Origin: Siniperca chuatsi
Taxonomy: Eukaryota; Chordata; Actinopteri; Centrarchiformes; Sinipercidae
Length of the DNA: 64,000 bases
Assembly (NCBI RefSeq): GCF_020085105.1
Contig: NC_058065.1
Location: 2,854,218 to 2,918,217, forward strand
Reading direction: 5' to 3'
Both the position numbers and the translations under genes were made by a program. Within the stretch, counting starts at the first letter, position 1, and the number at the start of each line of letters is the position of its first letter. The notes below the pieces were generated by a model, which had not been told where the DNA came from, did no database searches, and was given only the letters and a program-made list of their open reading frames with translations. Shown one piece after another: positions 24,695 to 37,400 of this stretch.

Positions 24695-27600
24695 GGGGGG
24701 GTGTATATCTATCTATAGCCCTCCTCTTCATCACTCTTAATACCCCACAAACTGCCCTGTGTGGGTGCTCCGGGTGTATTTTTAGGGGTTGAAATTGAAC
24801 ACCAACGTGGCGGACGGCAGTTACACACACACACACACACACACACACATAATTACAGGGGTAAACTGAAGTATGTTCCATTATACATGAGTTTACAGTA
24901 TAAGTGACATTTTCCTTCCACACATGAACACACAGGTGACTGCAGCAGTGTCAAGTGATCTTTCCAGACTTTACAGGAATCACCTGAATGCACCGTGAAA
25001 CGTTTGCCTGGTGCACAATGAACCGACAGACACTGAGGGCTGTGAACGATACACCAGTTGTGTCGTCCAAATATAGGTCCGGATTTAAATAGATACTACA
25101 GATTAAATGAGCTGAACTTCAGCAAAGGCTTTGAATTTTCTACCTGAACTCAATAAATAATAAAACTTTATTTATGTTGCAAACTTTAACAAAGTGATTC
25201 ACAGCTGAAACACATAAAAGAAAAGCCAGATCTGACAAACAGCGACGGAATATAAGTAAGTAATATATATACAGGTAGCGAAGAAATCAAAGTAAGAAAG
25301 CTTTATACAGTGTGCATACATGTAATGTATGTGCAAAACCAATAGTACAGTTTTCTAATAATCCAGACCAAAGTAGGAAGTATGTATGCATAATGAATAT
25401 AGTCATTAATACGTGAAAACTCATATAAATATAATATGAAAACTATATATACATTTTAGTATGTTATACACATGTTTATGTAACACCTCTTTAAATATGT
25501 AGTATATATATATATTTATATTTATAACATAACATAGTATAGAAAGATAGTTATAAAGATGTTTTCCCCTGTTTCCAGTCTTTATGCTAAGCTAGGCTAA
25601 CCTCATCCTGACTCCATGAGAAAACCTCCCTCTCAGGAACAAAGCCAATAAGTGTATTTACCAAAATGTTGAAGTATTATTTTACAAGCAGCAGTTTAAT
25701 GAAGAGAGCGAGACGACGTTTGTGGAGAAAAATGTTCCTTTTAATTTTCCTTTTGGACAAAAATGAACATTTTAGGAGACACCGAGAATCCCCTCAGTGT
25801 GTATATATGATGTAAACAAAGTTAATTTATCGTACTCTGCGTAAACAACTATAGTACGTTTTAATGCAAGAAATGTGTATTTTTGTTTACTTAAAAAAAG
25901 GTGGCATTCAGTTAATTATATCTGGTCACTTTATATATCTATAGATTATCTACAGAAAACACCTGGAGACAGCTTTGTGTTGCGTTATCTGTCTTTGCAC
26001 TGGCAAAACTCCACATCTCACTTTTTGGACACTTTGCGGTGGATTTAAAGTAAGAAGTACATTTACTCAAGTACAGGTTTGAAGTACTTGTCCTTTATTT
26101 CCATTATATGCCACTTTTTACTTTTAGTCCACTGCATTTCAGAGGAAAATGTAGATTTTTTGACTCTATTACATTTATCTGACAGCTTTGTTTACTAACA
26201 AATATGATAAGGTAATCGAATATAACACATCGTTAAAGATTAAACCAGCTTTCCCCTCTACACTTCTCCCATGGTTTCATTTAAATGTTTGTAAGAGGTA
26301 AAATGATCTAATATTTCATTAAAAAAGCAAAAATTCAGCATGAAGTCCAAAAAATCAGCATGAACTTTGTTTCTTCTTCTTTCCTCCCATTAATTATCTC
26401 ACGACCCCTCAGATCTATCAGGTGACCCTTTGGAGGGGTCCGACCCCAAGGTTGGGAACCACCGGACTAAACTAGCTGCCATTTTACTGCAGAACCAGTA
26501 CTTTTAATTCTTTAAGTGCATTTAGCTGCTAACACTTGTGCACCTTTACTTCAGCAGGGTTTGGGACGAAGGCCTTTAACCTGCTGTGTTTCCTGTGAGA
26601 GCTCTAAACAGAGTCTGGTTGATAAAAACTGGCTGTGAGCGTGCGGACGCTCGGTGAGCAGGTGTGTGTTGCAGCAGTGGGGAAGTCCCCGTCGTCGTGT
26701 TGATCGAGGTTTGTGTATCCGTCACAAGATTAGAGTGGCAGGTGGTGGTGGTGGTGGTGGTGGAGGCTCGTCCATGTGCTCGCAGTCACATCAGATTAGC
26801 CGGTGACCTTGTCCGACTCACAACAACCAAACGAGCATCTTGATTTCTCTTCTTTCTCTAATCCCTCCTTCAACACCGGTCAACTGACATTAATCTGCTC
26901 AGTGAACAGATAACGTGTATACAGATATAGTGATTAATAAAGGTAAAGTATCATATGCGTCATAAGAAATTTAACATGAAATTTATGCTGTTTTTATGTT
27001 GAATGGAAGCACATTTTTATTATGCAACAGAGGAAATGATCAGAGCAGAAAAATTGAAATAAAATAAGAAAATTCTAATATTAAAATGAACTTAATATTT
27101 TTTTTTATCTGATTTAAAAATGTAAATAAAAAACATTAAAATAAAAAGTATTAAATATAAAAATCAATAAAATAATAAAAAAATATATAATAAAAGAAAA
27201 GAGGAAGAAAAGAAATCATCAAAGAAAATAAATAATCAAAAAACTAATAAAATAAAAAATGTAGAAAATTAAGTAAAACAAGAAAGAAACATTTAAAAAA
27301 AAATCTAATTGTAGTGTCGTGCTGAAAATATCTTTTTCTAAATCTTCATCATTAGTTTTGTTATCACTGCTTCATATGGAAACCGTCTGCTTGTTTGTGG
27401 TGTGATTTCACTTTTTGTTCCTTTCTCTCTGAAATTATTAACTAATAATAAGCGTCGAGCTGAAAACAGGACTGTTTTCACGGAAAAATCACAGGTGACT
27501 TAATGATGTCCCCCGATGAGACGTCTTCTCAGGAAGCTGTGTGCTCCTGTACGGAGTTGGACTGACACCTCTTTGACTCTACGGTTGGTTTTGTTGCACA

Positions 27601-28680
27601 AATTGCACTTTTATCATGGCTGGCATGCAGGTGTGACAGTGCAGGTGAGGCGGTGGGTGTGATATTGAATCTCTATCAGCAGCAGGTAAACTTTAAGTGT
27701 GTTGGCGGAGACAGAACGAGACTCGTGTTTCTGGTTTGGCGTGGGAGAGGCGACTGGTTGGGTTCGGGTTGAGGTGAAGGGAAACGCCTGTTCATTTTGA
27801 AATGTTGAATGTCAGCGGAGGTACATAACTGTAGTTCAGCAATAGGATATGTTGTATTTTATGCACATTCACTCAAGTACTTTACTACAAATCCGAAGTG
27901 CTTGTACATGAAAACCACGTATCTGCAGATGTGGTGATTGTGAGTGTTTGTGATGAGCTGAAGGATGAAGAGTTTCCTTCTGAAGCTGAATAAACTCTTT
28001 AACCCCCCTCGGATCAGCTGGAAAACGCATCGTCACAAACCAGATGCTACAAACACGTGATCATCTTATAGACCATGATGCATTGCTGCAGGTTAAACTA
28101 CCCAACAGTATATAAAGCAGTTAAAAGGAGCTCAACCTGAAACATCTGCAGCAGTAAAATGCAACACACACATGAATGCAGCAGGAATATGAATCCATAT
28201 GACTTCTGGGTAAAATTGGGCAACTAAAACTCTGGTTTAATGAGGTTACAGTTAAAGGTAATTGTTGTATTGTGACGGGATGCAAAACGACCTCCACAAC
28301 CCGACTATGTTCCTCACTAAATGAAGGGCACACTGCTTCCTGCATTAGCGCTGAACGTGCAACCTGGACGGCGTTTCTCTGCTGGAGTGTTATACAGCGG
28401 CAGGTTTGCTGTGTGCTCATTAGATTAAACACAAACGGCATGTGAGCAAAATGTCCGCTGAGACGGAGCCTCGAGATCAGGTTACAAAGCAGGACACTTC
28501 TTCCTCTCTGCCTCCCTCCTCCGATAAATAAAACCGCGTCATTCAAAATCACTTTACATGTGTCATCAGGTCACTGAGGCTTTGACCTTTGACCTCCACA
28601 TCCTGGCTGCCAGTAACAAAGACAAGACAGGAGCTGAAAGGTTTAAGTGAATGTGCCTCACTTCTATACCAGATATTAGT

Positions 28681-28719
<39 letters not shown>

Positions 28720-31700
28720 CTGGTGTGAACCGCAGACTTTGGGGAGACACATGGCTTTGACAGAAACATGCCTCCAGTCATAGATCTGAATAAAGCGCCG
28801 TGAATGAAATGAGACATACACGGACAGATGAATATATTGATAGATTCATTTCTGGTGGATTGTGTTCGCATGTCGTCTCCTCTGCAGGTCTTGCAGAAGC
28901 TCGGCAAAGCAGATGAGACCCGAGACGCCGCCTTTGAGGAGATGGTGGCCAACTTCAACAAGCAGATGGTCAGGAAACGTTTTGTCTTTTTTTAAAATCA
29001 TGATGTCGTTCTTGAAAGCCCAAATTTTTCTCATCAGCCAACACATTAAGGCATTTCTGCCTGTTTTAAAGATCTAGTTACTGTAATATCTTAAAATGCT
29101 TTAAAGTATTTCATTACAGTTGTCATTTTTAAAGTATCTTGTAGGCATATACTTTATGCCTTTATTAGACAGTGGACAGTAGAGAGGAAATTACACTGAA
29201 AATGAGCTAAATTTCAGCTCACATGACATTCTAGTTTTTAGTACTCTGCTGTTTTTTGCTGTTTCACGCTCTCATCTTCTTCACCCGCTGTGTTCGCTCT
29301 CTCAGACTGAAGGCACCAAACTGCAGAAGGACCTGAAAGCCTACCTGACAGCAGTGAAAAGTGAGTGTGTTTGTGATGCTTACACGCCCAGCTGTGATCT
29401 AACATTATGTATGAAGTACAGCAGCCTGTTGCACCAGCTGAATGCAAGTCTGATCGTAAGTTTGAGTGTAAAGTCAACACTAACTGCTAGTTAGCTTCAC
29501 GCTAAACTCACCACCTTGTTCAGTATTTATGGTGGAACTCAATTAAGTCGACTGTAATTAAAACATTGCCGCAGAAAGTGATGTTTCATCTGATGCAGCG
29601 CATAAGTCTTCTGTATTTTTCGAGGAATTGTGGGGTTTTGTTACCTGGCGGCAGCGGAAGTATTCAGATCTTTTACTGAAGTAAAAGTAGCGATACTACA
29701 ATTTAAAAATACTTACAAGTAAAACTCCTGCTTTCTAAATCTTATGTAAGTATTATCAAGAAAATTTACTTAGTGGGCTCTGTGGTTGTTACATTATTAC
29801 ACATTATTCTATTAGATTAGTATTATCTATGCACTAACATGTAAGATGCATTTTAATATTCAGCTAATTTAATTCATTTTATTTACTGTTGGGTGGTTTA
29901 ATTTACTGTATCCAGTCCAGCACAAGCAGGACCATCACCCTGGGTTTCGTTACTCTTTAACTGTAACACTAAGAGGCTCCACAGGGAAGCAGATATGACT
30001 TCTTCTGTGTATTTGTGTGTTTGTTTGTTTTTCAGCGATGCACGATGCATCGCGGCGGCTTCAGGACTGTCTGGCAGACATGTACGAACCTGACTGGTTT
30101 GGCAAAGAGGAGATGGACGCACTGGCAGAGGTGAGACCAGGAAACTGTTTACTGATGCACAAAAGCAGGTGACCGTTTACTTTTCCTTTTTTTCATCTTA
30201 CCGAGACTGTCTCTACTTCCACCTCTGCTGTTTTCACCTTGAATTGTTTGTTTCAACAGTGAGAGAGTTCTTTAGCTGGCGTTGAGACAAAACGATTTGT
30301 GCATCTTAAATGTGATAAAAAGGAAATTAAGGTCCTACTGTATGTTTCTCATATTTAGATGCATTCATGTAACACATTGTGGTTTTTATTGTAGGCTAAA
30401 TAATCTGTTTTATGACAACATTTTCATGCATCAGTTGAAACTGATGAATGTTGAACTGTTGAAACTGAAAATGTTGTTTGCTTGACATTTATATTCTTGT
30501 GATGAATGCCTTTTTTCTTCAAAAAAAACAGCCCAAAATAATTCAGTGAAAGAGCTCATTTTGGCCTGAAAGTTCATCATTCTTGTCACTCGTTCTTGCA
30601 CTCTCCTGTGTCTTTTCCTTCTTTCTCTACCTGCTAACACTCTTTCTTTTTCTTAACTGCATGCGTCTCTCCTTCCATCCTGAAGGAGATGATAGAGAAG
30701 GAGATGGACAATAACTTGGAGGTAAAACGCAGACAGCATCCAGCGTTTCCCACGGGTCAGGGAGGGTTATTTGAATGATCGCAGACTGATTAGTCCACAT
30801 TTAAAATCTGTAGCTCACAACACACCAGAAAACTAAATTGTTGGATGGATAAAATTGAGAAAACGTTTTTAACTTAAATGTGTCCTGAGGGTGGCATCAG
30901 AGGAGACTGACGATCATATCGACAAAGGAATGTAAAACATATAAAAACTTCCACCTGAGGCTGTTGTTGGTCGGAGCCGAGCAGCTGTCGTCTGTAGAGG
31001 GAAGGAAGTTATTCTGGTGGTTATCGTTTCCAGTTTGGCTTCATGTGGGAAACACTGGCTCAGCTCTGCAGTAGAGGAAGTAGTGGTTGGGTTTAGACCA
31101 CTTAGTTTCTTGTCATCAGGTGCTTTGACTCGTCACAGCCACATTGGTAGCTATAACAGAAGAAAACGGATTTATTCGTTTAATAAAAGGAAAATAGTAG
31201 TGCTTGCTCTCAGAGAAATGTCAATATTTAATGCTCGTGTTGTCAAACAGTCAAACACGTTTTTTTTTTCCATAAAAAGAAACAATCTGCAGCAGTTTAG
31301 AAAAGTGCGTGAAAATACTATGAGATCCGCGTTTTATCCAGATGTTATTATGATGTAAAATGTGTTGTGTGTGTTTCAGGACACAGACACTCTGTGGTTA
31401 GACTACCACCAGAACATCACGGACAAATCTCTGACCTGTATGGACACGTACCTGACCCAGTTTCCTGACATTAAGGTGTGTATGTTCCCGGCTGTATGAT
31501 TTTGATAAGAAAATGTTCTCGTCACAGCGAGAAACTGAATGGAATTTGACTCGTTTGTTGTTGTTTTTTTAATTTATGCGGCAAAAATCAAAAGTTTTCT
31601 TCTGACTTCTGTAAGTTTCCAAGATGTCAGACCCCAGGACAGGATGACGGTCTGTTTGTTGTGTGAAAATGATTCTACAGGCTCGCATAGCGAAGCGCGA

Positions 31701-33988
31701 CAGGAAGATGGTGGACTTCGACAGCGCCAGGCATCACTTCGCCTCCTTACAGAAAGGAAAGAAGAAGGACGAGGCCAAGATCGCCAAGGTAACCACGAGC
31801 GTGCGTGTGTGTGTGCACATTTATGTAGGCTGATGAATGTTTGCGTGTGTTTGAGCATGTTCTGCTGCTTATACTAAAGTTTAAAGGAATAGTTCAGAGT
31901 TTTTGACTTAAGGTGGTATGATTTACTCATTGCATGGACAATTCATACCACCTTAAGTCAAAAAATCTACTACAACTGTATCACTTTAATTTGTTAGCTA
32001 ACTAACCCTTGCTATGTTCATTAAAACTGACTGATCCTCTTAATTACTAAATGCTAATTAACATGTTTGCATTTGTCTTGAATTGTTCTCGTTTGCTCTT
32101 CGTCTTTCCTTTCTCTCTTTCTCCTCTCTCTTTTCTTTCCCTCTCTCCTCCCTCCTTCTCTTCCTCTCTCTTGCATGGTGTGTGTGGTTAGCCAGCAGCC
32201 CTGTTGGAGATGGCGGCTCCCAGCTGGGCTCAGGGTTTGATATCAGCCCACCAGGTGGCTCAGACTAACCTCTCCTTCAACCAGGTGAAACTCTGGTTCA
32301 TCACTGACTCCCCCTCCTCACCCCAAACCTGTTATCATGGTCCTCCTCGGGCTCTCTACGCATGATCAGCGGCGTGAGCGGTGGCATCATGGAAAGGCTG
32401 TTTGTAAATCTCGTAATTCAGTTTCACACAAAAGAAGGCATTTGCCATTATTTGCTTCTTGGGAAGAAGAAGACGAGTAAGAACCAAACGATCAAGAAGG
32501 GTTTGGGTGCATGACACCTTGTTATCTTTTCATCCATTAGACCGTCAGGTTACATCACAGACAGCCACTGTTGCCAGATTTAGATTTTTCCGTCGGCTAC
32601 TTTTTATTAGCCACGCTAGCAGCATGGCTGTAGGGATGTTGGAAACTAAAATATGACTGAAATATCTCAACAACTATTAAATGGATTGCCATAATTCTTT
32701 TTACAAACATTCATGGTGAATCAAGAAGATGAATCCTACTGACTTTAGTGATCCTCTAGCGCCACCATGAGGTTGACATTTGTGGTTTCTATTGAAATAT
32801 CTCAACAACTATTGGATGGATTGCCGTGAAGTGTGGTTCACACATTCATGCCCCCCTCAGGATGAACTGTAATAACTTTGGTGATCTAGCGCCATCATCA
32901 GGTCAAAATTAAAATACTTTGGTTTGTGACGAAATACCAGCAGAACTAACGACATTCCCATCAACCTCAGCTTTGTTTTTAGTACTAATTAGCAAATGTT
33001 AGCATGCTAACAAACTTAACTAAGATGGTAAACATTATACCTGCATATTAGCCTGCTGACGTTAGCATTTAGCCCAAAGTTGCCTGAGTACAGCCCCACA
33101 GAGCAGCTAGCATGGCTGTAGTCTCTACTCTTGTGATTTGATTGGGCTCGTAAAAGTGTTTTTGGGCAGGTAACGATAAATTGGGCTCCTTTTTTGTACC
33201 ATGTGGGCAGTTTCATCCAATGAGAAGTTACAGGCTATATTCCAACAAATCAACCCCTCCTCTCTGCCAATTAGAATAAGGTATGATTGAGATAGGACGC
33301 TGAGTCTGGTCGGCTTGTCGTGCAGTGACTGATGACTTGATGATGGTTTCACTGTGATCCGCACTCCCCTTTATGACAAACCTAATAATGGCCCAATACT
33401 GAAAAGTATGTTTCAGTGTTGCCACAGTTAAGCATTTGCTGTCTAGATGCAGACATATGTGTGACCAAGCTGCGTGGGTGTGTTTTCAACAAAATAGCAT
33501 CACATTTAAAGAAAACATTTATTATTTCATCCATGCATATGTTGGGCAGAGAAAACTCCATCTCCAAAACCAAAAAAAAAAGTCTACTTTCATGATGTTT
33601 GTGTGGGTTGCTGTCAAATCTGGCAACATTACTCGTTGTTTGTGCGTTCAAATTTCGCCGACGAACGACCAAGGCAGCTCCTTCACGTCGCTCCTCACTC
33701 TCTCCACGCTCACCCTGCTGCTCATGTGTAGAGAGCCTCACTATAATTTGATCCCCGATCCAAACTAGTGTTTACATTGTTTTTGTGTCATAGCTACCCG
33801 TACATCCTTTACAGAAACATCCTTTTTATTTACTTCTCATCACTTTTCAGACTGAATGTTCACAGGATTCACATGCTAATAGTTATTAAACCCTGTATGT
33901 GTTTGTCTGCATGTACGTGTGCTCATGAAAAACTGTCTTTCTTGAATAATTTGTAATACAGACACACACGGAGTACAGATATATTATT

Positions 33989-34057
<69 letters not shown>

Positions 34058-34390
34058 GCGGAGGAGGACCTGGGTCGAGCTCAGAAGATTTTCGAGGAGC
34101 TGAACGTGGAGTTACAAGATGAGCTTCCAACACTGTGGGACAAGTGAGACACGTTTTTCTTCTTCTACAAAATCTTTAATGACGACTCGGTCCAAATATC
34201 CGTTTTACACACTGACATTGTGGGGACTCGCCTTCCTTTTGGGGACAAAATGCAAGGCCCCATAACGTAAATCATTACATTTCAGGGTGAAGACTTGGTT
34301 TAAGGGTAAAGTTGAGGGTAGGGTTAGGGTAAGTCTCCAGGAAATTAATGTAAGTCAATGTAATGTCCTCTGAAGTGATGGAAACACAAG

Positions 34391-34466
<76 letters not shown>

Positions 34467-37400
34467 CAGTCGTGTTGCCGTCTATGTTAACACATTCCAG
34501 GGTCTCGCAGGTCATCAGGAGAAGTTCCACAGGGAAATGAGCAAGGTGAGTCAAACTGTTCATGCGTGATTGATTAAACTAATAGAACTGATCAGCTGAT
34601 GCATTGATGAGTCAGCGATCCTTATCTGCTCCGTGTGTCTCCTCAGCTCAGCCAAAACCTGAACGACATCATGACCAAACTGGAAGAGCAGCGGCAGCTG
34701 AGGTAAGTGAACAGAACAGCTTTCAGTCAAACGCTTAACATTTTTAAGATTTAACGACGTGTAGAACAGACGAGTAATGCCCCCCACACCGCCCCCTACT
34801 GCAGAAAAGATGGTACTGCAGCGGCAAAGACAGGAGATGGTGCCAAGAGGTAAAACGCGCTGCACTTTAATCCTTATTTGACTCACACACAGGCTGAGCA
34901 TGCAACGCTTTGCTTGATTTTTATCTATAAAATTATCTCATTGGGAATTTAAACTACAGGCTACTGCAGCAGATATAAAGCTAATGCAAAATACATTTAA
35001 AATGTCAAAGTCACATTTCAAACACAGAGGCAATTAAAAGTGCTTCACATAGGCAACGAAACATTTTTAACTTTTTTACAACCTGGGACTTATTTATGTT
35101 AGAATATCAGCGTCACTGTCAGGAAATATCAAAATCAGAGCTTTTTAGAATAAAGTGAGTAAAAAAGTTGTAATGTTACAAGAATTACAAGAAGAAAAAG
35201 GTCATGATATTATGAGCATAAAGTCATATAATTAAGAAATAACTTTAAAGTAATTTTCTAAAAAATATCTTAAACAGTCTATAGTTATTGCACTGAGGGT
35301 TATTGTATGCCAACCCTCTGAAATGTCATGTACTCTGAATGGATGTCTCCATGTAGTTACTGGAACAAAGTGCAGGATATCTTTTTTGGGGTGCCACCCT
35401 TAAATGCACCCAAAGGTTCATAATGCACATTCTGTTCCACTTATACCTCCCCTCCTCAGCGTATACATTACAGTTTGCTTTGCTGTTCTTCTTAAATGCA
35501 TGAGTATGAAGCAGAAAAGTATTATTGTATTGTCAGAAGTCTAAGTGGGAGTTAAGTGCCTTGCTCAAGGGCTGCTTCAAAGTCCTTTCTAGGTTCCCGC
35601 AGCTCTGCAGGTCTGGGACCTTGAACCTGTAACCCGTTTTGCTTCTCTAACTCTTGTGTGACACATCCTGTCTGCTTCTTGTTTTGTTTATACCTGACAA
35701 TAACTTTCTGTATATGTCGTCATGACTCGTGCAGTAGATGTTTGTTTAAAGCTTTTTGTCGCCCTCATGTGGACGGAGCTGAGAACTGCATGTGTGATGA
35801 GTTTGAGCCAGTAGATCTGTCTTTCTTCTTTTACTCTCATTCACTCTCACTCATTCTCTTTTATCTGTTTTTATCGTCTCTCTTCTTCACTACCTGTCTT
35901 ACATGATTTCTTTCTCCCTCTCTGTCCCTATTTTCATGCTAACATCCACCCCCCTTTTATCCTGACTCATTTTTCTCTCTCCTATCTCTCGTCTCTCTCT
36001 TTCTCTCAGTGAGGAAGCCAACCACAGCGACTCAGCCAGCTCACCACCAAAGGTAAAAACAACCACCAAACAACAGTAAAACAACACATGTCCACATGAA
36101 CGTATAAACTGTATGTATTAACTATATCTTGTTGATAAATTTATAACATGAGAATGATGTTGACGAATAAGGATAAAAAGGAGCTTTTAGCACAACAGCT
36201 TCATTGCACAAAGGACCCAACTACAACTAGAAGAGATCAGCATAAAATCAAAGGAGAACAAGAAGAAACTGATGATGGACTAAAGACCTCAGTATGCTTC
36301 AGAGGAACTCCTTGTCTGATTGTCTAACATTGTCTAAAACCGTGGTTGCTACAGCTACAATGAAAAACGAAACCATCCATCATTATGTGTGTACTAATGT
36401 GTCTCTGTCTTCCTCACTTCTGTTGCATGCGTGCACGCGTGTGTTGTGTGGTTTTGATTTAACCCTCCTGGTGGTGCAGAAGCCCGGTCCTCCTCCCAGT
36501 CGGCCTCCGCCCCGGTGTACGCCGTCTCCAGACCAGAGACAGCAGCATGTCGACATGTCCGAGGACGAGGCCTCGGTGCCTGACGCTAACACAGACCCCA
36601 CTACCACAACGACACAGCAGGTCAGACTGATTATTCTACCCCAAATCCTGTTTACTTTTAAAGACATCCTTCTGCATGACTATACAATAATACAAGAAGA
36701 CAAAAAGATTTTTTGTTTTGTCAGCCTGGACATTTCTAGACAACTATATGCTGGTTTAAACAGGAAGTCAGTAAGATTAAACTAGCTAAACTAGAGCCTG
36801 ACCAATATATTGACACGGCTGATCTTATTGGTCAATATTGGCTTATTAAATATATACTGTATATATCGTATATATGTATATTTCATTTTTTAAATTCAGC
36901 CTTTATGTAACCAGGAAAGCCTCACTTTGACTGCTTTTCTAGAGTGCCCCAATCCAAGATTGGCAGAAGGGAAAAAAAGAAAGAAAAGACAACAAATCAA
37001 CAGCATGAAATTATACAACCATAACTGAAATCAGAGGAAATTTTGACACATCCAATCATTAATTTGTTCAATGCAAATGTAACTATGATAAGATATTTTA
37101 TTGTTTTCCATAATCTGAGCTAATGGGAGCATGTAGAGGTTAAACAGAAGAGGCCCGAGAATGGAGCCTTGAGGAACTCCATGTCATTTTTGTTCGCTCA
37201 GATCCCTAACCGTTACCCCAAAACACTTTTATCTTACTGTCATCTTTGATAATAAAGTTTATCCCTCAGACATATTTTTATCACAACTCTTAAGGGATTC
37301 TTGTTTGTTTATGAGTTTAGTTGAAAAAACCAACATCAGCCAATACCTTTATTGGATTTTAACTGTCCTCACTCCTCATATACACTACTGCACAAAGGTT

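Noticed and set aside
34313-34333. Telomere-like GGGTAGGGTTAGGGTAAG
   Set aside because: Only two or three units, inside a dispersed fish repeat that usually contains this word.
34345-34569. Open frames of Val-Cys and Thr-His repeats on both strands
   Set aside because: Direct translation of the TG/CA microsatellite; it overlaps a bin2 splice site.
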